Shown here in pieces: positions 52,173 through 60,414 of a DNA stretch of 64,000 nt (positions are counted from its first letter, which is position 1; every line of letters starts with the position of its first letter). The notes beneath the pieces were generated by a model, which saw only the letters and a program-made list of their open reading frames with translations, was not told the DNA's origin and made no database searches. The translations under genes and the position numbers were made by a program. Source of the stretch: Scleromatobacter sp038243995 (GTDB lineage: Bacteria > Pseudomonadota > Gammaproteobacteria > Burkholderiales > Burkholderiaceae_C); NCBI GenBank assembly GCA_038243995.1, contig JBBRTV010000028.1, forward strand, positions 1 through 64,000. Reading direction: 5' to 3'.

Positions 52173-53063
52173 ATGGCAAAGAACATCATCGTCACCGGCG
52201 GCAGCGGCATGGCCGGCAAATGGGTCGTCAAGGACTTGCTCGACAACGGCCACCGGGTGCTGAACCTGGATCGCACCGTGCTGCAGGGGTCCGCGGCGCG
52301 CACGGTCATCACCGATCTCACCGACGCCGGGCAGGTGTTCAACGCGCTGTGCAGCACCACGGTGCGGCACGAGTTCAGCGAGTCGATCAGGCCCGAGCCC
52401 ATCGACGCGATCATCCACTTCGCCGCCATTCCGCGGATCATGACGCACCCGGACAACGAGGTCTTCCGGATCAACGTCATGAGTACCTACAACGTGCTCG
52501 ACGCGGCGTCGAAGTACGGCATCAGGAAGGTCATCATCGCGTCGAGCGAGACGACCTACGGCATCGTCTTCGCCGACAGCTACCGCATGCCCGAATACCT
52601 GCCCCTCGACGAGGAGTATCCCGTCGATCCGATGGACAGCTATGCCATGTCCAAGGTCGTCAACGAAGCGACCGCCAAGGCGTTCCACGCCCGCACGGGC
52701 TCGGACATCTACTGCCTGCGCATCGGCAACGTGATAGACCCGGTGGACTACGCCAAGTTTCCCGAGTACTTCAAGGATCCCGGCTTCCGCCGCCGCATCA
52801 CCTGGAGCTACATCGACGCGCGCGACCTGGCGACGGCGTCCCGCCTGGCGGTCGACAAGGACGGCCTCGGCTTCCAGGTCATGAACGTCGCCGCCGACGA
52901 TGTCTCGTCCGACCTGCCCACCGCCGAACTGCTGCGGCGCTACTACCCGGACGTGCCGCTGAAGAAGAACCTGGGCGAGTTCGAGACGCTGCTGAGCAAC
53001 GAGAAGATCAAGCGCCTGCTGGGCTTCAAGCAGCAGTACGACTGGCGCTCGCACGTCGGTTGA
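52173..53063 (+). CDS. NAD-dependent epimerase/dehydratase family protein
   Basis: 296 residues, extended short-chain dehydrogenase fold. The NAD-binding glycine motif is IIVTGGSGMAGKWVVKDLL (residues 4-22); HFAAIPRIM and ASSETTYG supply the active-site Ser/Thr, and the catalytic Tyr-Lys is YAMSKVVNE. NVIDPVDYAKFPEYF and WSYIDARDLATASRLAV are also family-typical. Likely reactions are oxidation of an aldose or uronic acid at C1, or epimerisation of a sugar acid, feeding the next enzyme. The ATG at 52173 has AAGGA eight bases upstream. Confidence 0.88.
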   Translation: MAKNIIVTGGSGMAGKWVVKDLLDNGHRVLNLDRTVLQGSAARTVITDLTDAGQVFNALCSTTVRHEFSESIRPEPIDAIIHFAAIPRIMTHPDNEVFRINVMSTYNVLDAASKYGIRKVIIASSETTYGIVFADSYRMPEYLPLDEEYPVDPMDSYAMSKVVNEATAKAFHARTGSDIYCLRIGNVIDPVDYAKFPEYFKDPGFRRRITWSYIDARDLATASRLAVDKDGLGFQVMNVAADDVSSDLPTAELLRRYYPDVPLKKNLGEFETLLSNEKIKRLLGFKQQYDWRSHVG

Positions 53064-53081
53064 ACCCACGGAGACTGATTC

Positions 53082-54140
53082 ATGCGTGACTACAAGCTCG
53101 CCGCCGTCCCCGGCGATGGCATCGGCCCGGAGGTGATCGCCGCCGGCCTGGAAGTGCTGCAGGCCAGCGCGGAGGCGGACGGCGGATTCCGCCTGGCCGT
53201 CGAGAGCTTCGACTGGAATTCCGAGAACTACCTGAAGCGCGGCTACTACATCCCGCAAGACGGGCTGGAGCGGCTGAAGGCGTTCGACGCCATCTTCTTC
53301 GGCGCGGTCGGCAGCCTGGCCGTCGCCGACCATGTGTCCCTGTGGGGACTGCGCCTGCCTATCGCGCAGGGATTCGACCAGTACGCGAACGTGCGGCCCG
53401 CCCGGGTGCTGCCGGGGGTCACCAGCCCGCTGTCGGGCGGCCAGGGTATCGATTGGGTCATCATCCGGGAAAACTCCGAAGGCGAGTACGCAGGCCATGG
53501 CGGACGTGCGCACCGCGGCCTGCCGATCGAGGTCGGCACCGAGACCGCGGTCTTCACCCGCGCGGGCGTGGAGCGCATCCACCGCTTCGCCTTCGAATAC
53601 GCCCGCAAGCGCCCGCGCAGGCACTTGACGCTGGTCACCAAGTCGAACGCGCAGCGCTTCGGCATGGTGTTGTGGGACGAGATCTTCTACGAGGTCGCGC
53701 GCGCCTACCCTGACGTGACGACAGACCGCGAACTGGTCGATGCGGCGACCACGCGCATGGTGCTGAAGCCGGACTCGCTCGACGTGATGGTGGCCACCAA
53801 CCTCCATGCGGACATCCTCTCGGACCTGGCGGCGGCCCTCTCCGGCAGCCTGGGCATCGGGCCGACCGCGAACCTCAACCCCGAGCGGCGGTTCCCGTCG
53901 ATGTTCGAGCCTATCCACGGCTCGGCCTTCGACATCGCCGGCAAGGGCATCGCCAATCCGATGGCCACCTTCTGGACCGCCTCCATGATGCTCGATCACC
54001 TGGGCGAGGCCGAGGCCGCCCGGCGCCTGATGGGCGCCATCGAGGCGACGACGGGATCGGGCCTGCACACGCGCGATCTCGGCGGCACCGCGACGACGCG
54101 CGAAGTGACCGCAGCCGTGTGTCGCGCAGTGCGCGCGTGA
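53082..54140 (+). CDS. Tartrate/D-malate dehydrogenase (isocitrate/isopropylmalate family)
   Basis: 352 residues. LAAVPGDGIGPEVIAAGLEV, DAIFFGAVGSLAVADHVSLW, LRLPIAQGFDQYANVRP and IIRENSEGEYAGHGGRAHRG are the signature of the TtuC/DmlA branch of NAD-dependent beta-decarboxylating dehydrogenases. The catalytic Lys is in LVTKSNAQRFG, metal-binding aspartates in VATNLHADILSDLAAALSG, and the nucleotide pocket in EPIHGSAFDIAGKGIANPMA. It oxidises D-malate, tartrate or a related 3-substituted malate to pyruvate/oxaloglycolate with Mn or Mg. As the last gene of the operon it probably completes catabolism of the imported acid. Confidence 0.93.
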   Translation: MRDYKLAAVPGDGIGPEVIAAGLEVLQASAEADGGFRLAVESFDWNSENYLKRGYYIPQDGLERLKAFDAIFFGAVGSLAVADHVSLWGLRLPIAQGFDQYANVRPARVLPGVTSPLSGGQGIDWVIIRENSEGEYAGHGGRAHRGLPIEVGTETAVFTRAGVERIHRFAFEYARKRPRRHLTLVTKSNAQRFGMVLWDEIFYEVARAYPDVTTDRELVDAATTRMVLKPDSLDVMVATNLHADILSDLAAALSGSLGIGPTANLNPERRFPSMFEPIHGSAFDIAGKGIANPMATFWTASMMLDHLGEAEAARRLMGAIEATTGSGLHTRDLGGTATTREVTAAVCRAVRA

Positions 54141-54239
54141 CCGTGCGCGGGCGCGGCGCGCAAGCGCCAGCGCCCGCGCGCCCGGGCGAGAGCTGCGACA
54201 CTCGGCCGCCATAGCCCACACCTCGCCGCGACCCCGACC

Positions 54240-54677
54240 ATGCAAGCCAATCTCCATTCACTCGCCACGGCGCTGCACCTGGCCGCCGACATCGTTTTCG
54301 TTGGCGGCCTGCTGATGGCGTCGCTGGCGGTGACGGCGCTGTCGCGCGAGTCGCCGCAGGACCTGGCCCGGCACCGCCGACTCGTCGACGGCGTGCGACG
54401 CTGGAACCGTGACGTGACCACGCCGGCGCTCGCGCTGGCCTGGCTGCTCGGGCTCTGGCTCGCGGGGTCGGTCGGCTGGTTCGGCGCCGGCTGGCTCACC
54501 GCCAAGGTGGTGCTGGTGATCGTGCTCAGCGCACTGCATGGCGCGGCGACCCGCGCATTGCGGCGCCTGGCGGGGACGCCGCCGATCCCGCCGTCGCGCG
54601 CGAGCTGGGTCGCCGCGCCGCTGGCGCTCGCCGCCGCGGCGACCATCGTCTGGCTGGTGCTGTTGAAGCCGTTCTGA
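54240..54677 (+). CDS. CopD/HemJ-like membrane protein
   Basis: 145 residues, four predicted helices. ALHLAADIVFVGGLLMASLA (helix 1, with a conserved-type His) and GWLTAKVVLVIVLSALHGA with THRxLRRLAG-like basic residues (RALRRLAG) after helix 3 resemble the CopD family, which includes the heme-synthesis oxidase HemJ. The conserved Lys in helix 3 and the His at its end are the residues one expects there. The copy is shorter than authentic HemJ and stands outside any heme operon, so copper export, heme-linked redox or another role is equally open. Confidence 0.75.
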   Translation: MQANLHSLATALHLAADIVFVGGLLMASLAVTALSRESPQDLARHRRLVDGVRRWNRDVTTPALALAWLLGLWLAGSVGWFGAGWLTAKVVLVIVLSALHGAATRALRRLAGTPPIPPSRASWVAAPLALAAAATIVWLVLLKPF

Positions 54678-55060
54678 GCCGGGGGCGGCCGGAATTGACC
54701 GCGATCAACTTGGGTGGCCCGATGGGCGTCGACGGCGCGCTGCCGGGCAGCATGCTCGCGCTCGTTCACGGACGAAGACGGCTCCTGCCCGACCACGAGC
54801 CTGGTGCAGGACGCGAACGGCGCGCTGTACGGCGCGACTTCGAACGGCGGCGAGTTCGACTACGGCGTGATCTTCCGCGTGCTGCCCTGAAGCAGGGCGC
54901 GTCCTCCGACGGGCCGGCGTCCGGCGCGGGACTGCGCTGTCCCCCGCGCATCCCGGCACCCGATCCCCTGCGCCTGCTCAAGCTTGTTCGGCAAGCGCCG
55001 ATAGGCTGACGCGATTCTTCTGCGAAACTGTCCTACTCAAACATTGGTAAGGAAGAGGAC
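54678..55060. other. Gap holding a repeat-protein relic
   Basis: 383 bases. Apart from the relic at 54759-54890, no gene is supported. The last 50 bases upstream of 55061 are less GC-rich (TTCTTCTGCGAAACTGTCCT) and probably include the promoter of the following operon. Confidence 0.4.
54759..54890 (+). pseudogene. GloVer/TIGR03803-type repeat protein, last repeat only
   Basis: A frame ending at the TGA 54888-54890 reads TDEDGSCPTTSLVQDANGAL, YGATSNGGEFDYGVIFRVLP. This is a single terminal unit of the 'GxxYGTTxxGGxxxxGTvF' repeat family, of which complete examples lie at 55061 and 63562. Neither a start nor upstream repeats exist. Confidence 0.75.
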
Positions 55061-56359
55061 ATGATCAAGGGGAGGATGGTTCAACGCTGCGCAGCGCTCG
55101 CGGCACTGTCGGCCGGTCTGGCCGGCATGGCTTTCGGTGCGCCCGCCCCCACGGCGGGCAACGCGACGGCGCCCGCGACGGCGGTCGGCTTCAAGCGGCT
55201 TCACGCCTTCGCCGGCGACGACGGGCACGAAGGCTTCGGGCCCTACGGCGCGCTCGTTCAGGCTTCCGACGGCGACTTCTACGGAACGGCCTTCTATGGC
55301 GGCCCCGAGGATTTCCGCTGCAATTGCGCGGTCGGCGGCACGATCTTTCGCATGACGCCCGGCGGCGCGTTCACGATGCTGCACGGCTTCCTCGATGCCG
55401 ACGGCACCGGGCCGTCCGGCGGCCTGACGATCGGGCGCGACGACAACTTCTACGGCTTGACGACCGGCGGCGGCGACTACGGCGGCGGCACTGCGTTCAG
55501 GGTGGATGCGAGCGGAAACTTCGCATTGCTGCATTCCTTCGGCGGGCCGGTCGGCGACGGCGGCCAGCCCTACCTGGGTGCGCTGGCACTGGGGTCGGAC
55601 GGCAACTTCTACGGGACGACCTCGCGCGGCGGCGCCAACCAGCGGGGCGTCCTCTTCATGATGACGCCCGCGGGCCTCGTGACCGTGCTGCATGCGTTCG
55701 CCGGCGGGGCGGCAGACGGATCGACACCGCGCGGCAGCGTCATGTTCGCCTCCGATGGCAACCTGTACGGCACGACGCTGTGCGGCGGTGCCAACGAGAT
55801 CCCGAGCGCCTGCGCGGGCACCGTGTACCGCTATTCGGCCACTGCGGGCTTGCGTGTCCTCCACAGCTTCGATGCCGGGTCCGGCGTCGGCGCCGGCTAT
55901 GCGCCGCAGGCCACGTTGACGGAGCTGAACGGCTTCCTCTACGGCACGACCTCGCTCGGCGGCGACGCCGGCGCGGGCACGGTCTTCCGGCTGCCGCTCG
56001 ACGGCGGCGCGCTTGCCACGTTGCACACCTTCGGAGGCGGTGTCGGCGCGATCGCACCGAACGGCGACGGCAGGGCGCCCACCGGCCGCCTGGTGCTGGC
56101 CGGTGACGGGCGGCTCTACGGCACCACGAGCAACGGCGGCGCGAATCACGTCGTCCATCCGGAGGGCGACGGAACGATCTTCAGCGTCGGCAGGGACGGC
56201 TCGTACGCCACGGTCTTCGCCTTCGGCGCCAGCCTCGCCGACGGCTCGCATCCGGTGGCCGGCCTGGTCAAGGCCACCAACGGAACGCTGTACGGCGTCA
56301 CTGAAAGCGGCAATTCGAATTTCACCGGCCTCGCCTACAGCTGGACACCCGCCAAATGA
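55061..56359 (+). CDS. GloVer-type (TIGR03803) tandem-repeat secreted protein
   Basis: 432 residues. The signal peptide (LAALSAGLAGMAFGA) is followed by about seven repeats of ~50 residues built on 'G..P.G.L....DG.LYGTT..GG....GTVFR....G...VLHSF': for example FYGTAFYGGPEDF, FYGLTTGGGDYGGGTAFRV, FYGTTSRGGANQRGVLFMM, LYGTTLCGGANEI, LYGTTSLGGDAGAGTVFRL and LYGTTSNGGANHV. These are predicted to form a beta-propeller-like domain on an exported protein; the function of the family is not known. It is translationally coupled to the next gene by a four-base ATGA overlap. Confidence 0.88.
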   Translation: MIKGRMVQRCAALAALSAGLAGMAFGAPAPTAGNATAPATAVGFKRLHAFAGDDGHEGFGPYGALVQASDGDFYGTAFYGGPEDFRCNCAVGGTIFRMTPGGAFTMLHGFLDADGTGPSGGLTIGRDDNFYGLTTGGGDYGGGTAFRVDASGNFALLHSFGGPVGDGGQPYLGALALGSDGNFYGTTSRGGANQRGVLFMMTPAGLVTVLHAFAGGAADGSTPRGSVMFASDGNLYGTTLCGGANEIPSACAGTVYRYSATAGLRVLHSFDAGSGVGAGYAPQATLTELNGFLYGTTSLGGDAGAGTVFRLPLDGGALATLHTFGGGVGAIAPNGDGRAPTGRLVLAGDGRLYGTTSNGGANHVVHPEGDGTIFSVGRDGSYATVFAFGASLADGSHPVAGLVKATNGTLYGVTESGNSNFTGLAYSWTPAK

Positions 56360-57528
56360 GCACCCGAACCTCCACGTTCAAGTCCTGCGCCCTCGGCGCC
56401 TGCCTCGCGACGGCGAGCCTCCTCGCCCACGGGCAGGCGGGCACGCGCTACCAGGCGTCCTACCTCGAGTACTCCAAGGGCTGGGGCTCCATCGTCGCCG
56501 ACTTCGACGGCGACGGCCATGACGACCTCTACGTCACCGGCCACGACCGTGACGACCGCATCTGGTACTGGACGCCGACCGGCTACCTGCCGGGCCCGCA
56601 GGTGCTGCCCTACGTCGACCGCCACGCCTGCGTCGCGGCCGACGTGAACCGCGACGGCCTGTTGGACATGTACTGCGCCATCGGCGCCGAGAAGGGCACG
56701 GGCGCGGCGCCGAACGAGCTCTGGATGCAGGCAGCCGGCGGCGTGTTCACCCGGGCGGTCGGCTTCGGCGCGGAGGATCCCTACGGGCGCGGCCGCCAAC
56801 CTCTGTTCCTCGACATGAACCACGACGGGTGGCCGGACATCTACCTGACCAACGAGTCGACCGATCGCGCGGACGGACAGCCCAACGTCAACCATCTCTT
56901 CCTGAACCAGGCCGGCCACGGCTTCGTCGAGCAGCCGACAAGCGCCACCGGCAAGCGCGGCTTCCTGTGCGCGAACAAGGGCGACCTGGACGGCGACGGC
57001 TGGGACGACCTGCTGGTGTGCGGCAACAAGGAGGGCAGCCACCTCTACCTCAACGACCGCAAGGGCGATTTCACCGAGGTCGCGACGCTGGCGACGGCGG
57101 TGCCCTGGAACGACGCCCGGCTCGTCGACATGAACGGCGACGGCAAGGACGATCTCGTGCTGGTGAACACGCAGCATGCCTTCCAGATCTGGCTCAATGC
57201 CGGGACGGGTTCCTTCTTCCCGGCGCCCTCGTTCGAGTACAAGCTGCACGGCGACGGAATGTCCGTGGCGGTCGGCGATTTCGACGGCGACGGCGCGCTG
57301 GATGTCTACGTGGTGGTGGACGACTCGGCCTGCTCCGTGGCCCAGGTAGACCTGGCGCCCGACCTGGTCTTCTGGGGCCAGGCCGACGGCGGCCATGTCG
57401 CCCAGTCGCAGCCGCAGAACCTGCCCGGTTGCGGCCATCTCGCCGATGTCGTCGACGGCGACGAGATCCTGCTGGAGCAGGGCACTCCGGGCAACAAGGC
57501 GCCCAGCTACGTGATCCGCTGGAAGTGA
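56356..57528 (+). CDS. FG-GAP/VCBS-repeat secreted protein
   Basis: 390 residues. The signal peptide (LGACLATASLLAHGQAG) precedes repeats with calcium-binding DxDGDGxxD loops, as in integrin-type propellers: VADFDGDGHDDLYV, DVNRDGLLDMY, DMNHDGWPDIYL, DLDGDGWDDLLV, DMNGDGKDDLVL, DFDGDGALDVYV. Six to seven such blades make a complete propeller. It overlaps the GloVer-repeat gene by four bases, so two exported propeller-like proteins are made together and might associate at the surface. The family role is unknown; adhesion and sugar binding are common suggestions. Confidence 0.88.
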   Translation: MSTRTSTFKSCALGACLATASLLAHGQAGTRYQASYLEYSKGWGSIVADFDGDGHDDLYVTGHDRDDRIWYWTPTGYLPGPQVLPYVDRHACVAADVNRDGLLDMYCAIGAEKGTGAAPNELWMQAAGGVFTRAVGFGAEDPYGRGRQPLFLDMNHDGWPDIYLTNESTDRADGQPNVNHLFLNQAGHGFVEQPTSATGKRGFLCANKGDLDGDGWDDLLVCGNKEGSHLYLNDRKGDFTEVATLATAVPWNDARLVDMNGDGKDDLVLVNTQHAFQIWLNAGTGSFFPAPSFEYKLHGDGMSVAVGDFDGDGALDVYVVVDDSACSVAQVDLAPDLVFWGQADGGHVAQSQPQNLPGCGHLADVVDGDEILLEQGTPGNKAPSYVIRWK

Positions 57529-57624
57529 ACTCGCTGCCGGCGACTCCCCCTTGAAGAGCCTGGGCCGAAGCCCTCGCACCCGGCAGGCAAGAAGGATCTT
57601 CCGGCTTCAGGCCAGTTGCGGGAA

Positions 57625-60414
57625 TCAGCGATCGAAGGCCGCACCGGCCAATGCCGCCGTCTCGTGGATCCGCTGCAAGAGCGCATGCCATTCGGGCTGC
57701 GCCAGCGGGTCGTCCCGCCGCGCCAGGACGGACGCCAGGCGCCCTGCCGCGTCGGCCAGCCGCCCGGCGCCGATGCGGTGGCTGATCTGTTCCAGATCCG
57801 CGCACATCGCGATCCGGGTCGCCGCGTCGGCGCCGAGGAAACCCTTTTCCCAAACGGAGAGATAGACCACGCCGTGGGACAGCAGGCGCTCGTAGTGATC
57901 CACGTCGCCGCCCAGCGCCTGCAGCGCCGCGCTGCGGTCGAACGCCTGGAACGCCTCCGGTGGGCGCGCTGCGACCGGGGCGGGGGCGGACAGGGCGGAG
58001 CGCCCGAACAGCGCGATGGCCGCCCATAGATGCTTCTGCGAGATCGGCTTGGTCAGGTGGCCGTCGCAGCCCGCCTCGGCGCTGTCCTGCGCGTCCTGCG
58101 CGAAGGCGTTGGCGGTCAGCGCGAGGATGGGCGTGCGCGATCGCCGCTCCCGGCGCTCGCGGCTGCGAATGGCGCGCACGGCGGCCAATCCGTCCATGAT
58201 GGGCATGTCCATGTCCATCAGCAAGAGGCCGTAGTCGCCTGTCCTGAACATGTCCACGGCGATCGCCCCGTTCACCGCGATGTCGATCGAATGCGGCGTT
58301 CCCTTCAGCATCGCCTGGATCACGAGCGTGTTGACCTCGTTGTCTTCGGCCAGCAGGATACGCACGGCGAGCGGGTCGGGTGGCCTCTCGGGGGCGGCCT
58401 CGACCTCCAGCGGGGGCGTTGGCGCAGCGATGGGCAACTCGATGGTGAACGAGAACGCGGAGCCCATGCCGGGCACGCTTTGCACTTCGAGGCTCCCGCC
58501 CATGAGTTCGACGAGGCGGCGCGAGATGGCCAGGCCGAGTCCGGTGCCGCCATAGCGACGCGTCACGCCCGCGCCCCCCTGGACGAACGGAACGAAGATC
58601 GCGTCGAGTTTGCTCGGCGCGATGCCGATGCCGCTGTCGCGAACGCTGAATCGAACCTGCTGCCCGCCCTGCGCGCTGACCTGCAGGGTCACGCTGCCCT
58701 TGTGCGTGAACTTGACGGCATTGCCCAGCAGGTTCGTCAGCACCTGGGCGATGCGCTTGCGGTCGCCCAGGACGACGGTGGGCACGTCGACATTCAGGTC
58801 CACCGCGAGCGCCAGCGACTTGAGCTCGGCGCGCGGCCTCAGGAGCAGCGCCAGCTGATCGAGCAGATCGCGCAAGTCGAACGGATGCCGGTCTATCGCC
58901 AGCTTGCCGGCCTCGATCCGTCCATAGTCCAGCAAGTCGTCGATCAGGCTGGCCAGCGACGCCCCCGCGCCCTGGAAGATGCTCACGTAGTGTCGCTGTT
59001 CGTCGCTCAGCGTCGTGTGCGAGAGCACGTCGGCCATCCCGAGCAAGGCATTGAGCGGCGTGCGCAATTCGTGGCTGACCGTGGACAGGAACTCGCTCTT
59101 GGCCGCATTGGCCGCCTCGGCGATGCGACGTTCCTGCGCCAGACGTCGATTCGCGACCAGCAGCATGCGCCACCTCGACGCGGCGACGAGCAGGGCCGTC
59201 GCGCCTATCGTGTACAAGGCCGGCAGGGGAAGGGCTTCGACGCGAGCGCCGCGCAGGAGCGCCGCGCTCAGCAGCAGGATGGCCGCGGCGGCCGCCAGCA
59301 GCCCGGCGGCGGCCCAGCGCGGGCGCACGAGCAATAGCGGTGCGAGCAGGGCCGGGAGCAGCGCGACGCCCATCAGCCCGAGTTGCATGGCCCACGGGGC
59401 GGGGCGCAGCAGGCGGCCGGTCGCGAGCGCGTCGACCACGTTCGCCAGCAGGACGGCTCCACTGAGCTCGCCCTGCGTCGTGCCCACGGCATCGCCGAGG
59501 AACACGGTGCTGCCGACGAAGACGGTCTTGCCCGCGATCGCGGCCTCGACCCCCGGATCGTTCGCATCGCCGAGCGCGGCCTGCACGACGCGCTGGAACG
59601 GGATGCGCGGCACGGCGCCGGCGTTCGCGGGCAGATGCACGTCGACGCAGCCGGCGGCGTCCAGCGGCACGGCGTCGAGCGACTCACGCAACGCCGCTGC
59701 CGCCTCCGCGCCGCCGCCCGGGCGGCTCCCGGGGCTCGCCAGCAGCCGCGCGGACAAGGCGAGCGACGGATAGACGCGCCCGTCCACTTCGTGCAGCAGC
59801 GGGACGCGGCGCACCTGGCGATCGGCGTCCAGCGCCGCGCCCACGATGCCGATCGCGCCGAAGCGGTCGACGCTCGCCGTCAGCAGCGGCGCGGGCAGGG
59901 TGAGCCCGGCCCAGGACGTCGTCGCGATCGACGGGCTGCGGGCGATCGAGAACGCGGAGGCCCCGCTCGCGCCGTCCCGCTCCCGCTCCAGCGCCTGACG
60001 CGATGCGGCGGCCGCGAGCGCCGCGTCGGGCCGCGAACTCAGCGCGCGCGCGAACACGGCATCGCCGTCGCGCGGATCGGCGAAGACCACGTCGAAGACG
60101 ACGACCTTCGCGTGGACGTCGCGCAGGTAGTTCAACACCAGCGCATAGACATCGCGGTGGTACGGCCATGCGCCCAGGCGCGGCTGCAGCGCCCGGATCG
60201 AGGCGTCGTCGATGTCGACGACCATCAGGGAGTCGAACCCCGCCTCCTGCGCGAGGGCGCGGTGCAGGCGGTCGCGCAGGGTGCGGGTCGCCAGGTCGTG
60301 GACGGGCAGCAGGCATGCAAGGCCCGCGAGCAGCAGCGCCCCCGACGGCAGCGCCAGGCGCGCCGCGATGTGTCGCGCCACCCTGGCGGACGCGAGGTTC
60401 CTGCCCGGGCGCAC
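57625..60414 (-). CDS. CHASE2-domain hybrid histidine kinase
   Basis: 929 residues from a GTG that directly follows the TAG of the FecR gene. Order: N-terminal helix (~20-38), periplasmic CHASE2 sensor (~40-335, SLMVVDIDDASIRALQ, VVVFDVVFADPRDGDAVFA, KTVFVGSTVFL), three membrane helices (~343-412), HisKA with His448 (STVSHELRTPLNALLGM), HATPase (NLLGNAVKFTH, DSGIGIAP, YGGTGLGLAI), a receiver domain (LLAEDNEVNT, LLLMDMDMPIMDG, HLTKPIS), and a helical C-terminus of Hpt size but without a clear HENLKG-type phosphotransfer motif. CHASE2 kinases are usually encoded with FecR/LysM proteins, as here, which probably form the periplasmic input partner. Confidence 0.92.
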   Translation of the reverse strand: MRPGRNLASARVARHIAARLALPSGALLLAGLACLLPVHDLATRTLRDRLHRALAQEAGFDSLMVVDIDDASIRALQPRLGAWPYHRDVYALVLNYLRDVHAKVVVFDVVFADPRDGDAVFARALSSRPDAALAAAASRQALERERDGASGASAFSIARSPSIATTSWAGLTLPAPLLTASVDRFGAIGIVGAALDADRQVRRVPLLHEVDGRVYPSLALSARLLASPGSRPGGGAEAAAALRESLDAVPLDAAGCVDVHLPANAGAVPRIPFQRVVQAALGDANDPGVEAAIAGKTVFVGSTVFLGDAVGTTQGELSGAVLLANVVDALATGRLLRPAPWAMQLGLMGVALLPALLAPLLLVRPRWAAAGLLAAAAAILLLSAALLRGARVEALPLPALYTIGATALLVAASRWRMLLVANRRLAQERRIAEAANAAKSEFLSTVSHELRTPLNALLGMADVLSHTTLSDEQRHYVSIFQGAGASLASLIDDLLDYGRIEAGKLAIDRHPFDLRDLLDQLALLLRPRAELKSLALAVDLNVDVPTVVLGDRKRIAQVLTNLLGNAVKFTHKGSVTLQVSAQGGQQVRFSVRDSGIGIAPSKLDAIFVPFVQGGAGVTRRYGGTGLGLAISRRLVELMGGSLEVQSVPGMGSAFSFTIELPIAAPTPPLEVEAAPERPPDPLAVRILLAEDNEVNTLVIQAMLKGTPHSIDIAVNGAIAVDMFRTGDYGLLLMDMDMPIMDGLAAVRAIRSRERRERRSRTPILALTANAFAQDAQDSAEAGCDGHLTKPISQKHLWAAIALFGRSALSAPAPVAARPPEAFQAFDRSAALQALGGDVDHYERLLSHGVVYLSVWEKGFLGADAATRIAMCADLEQISHRIGAGRLADAAGRLASVLARRDDPLAQPEWHALLQRIHETAALAGAAFDR

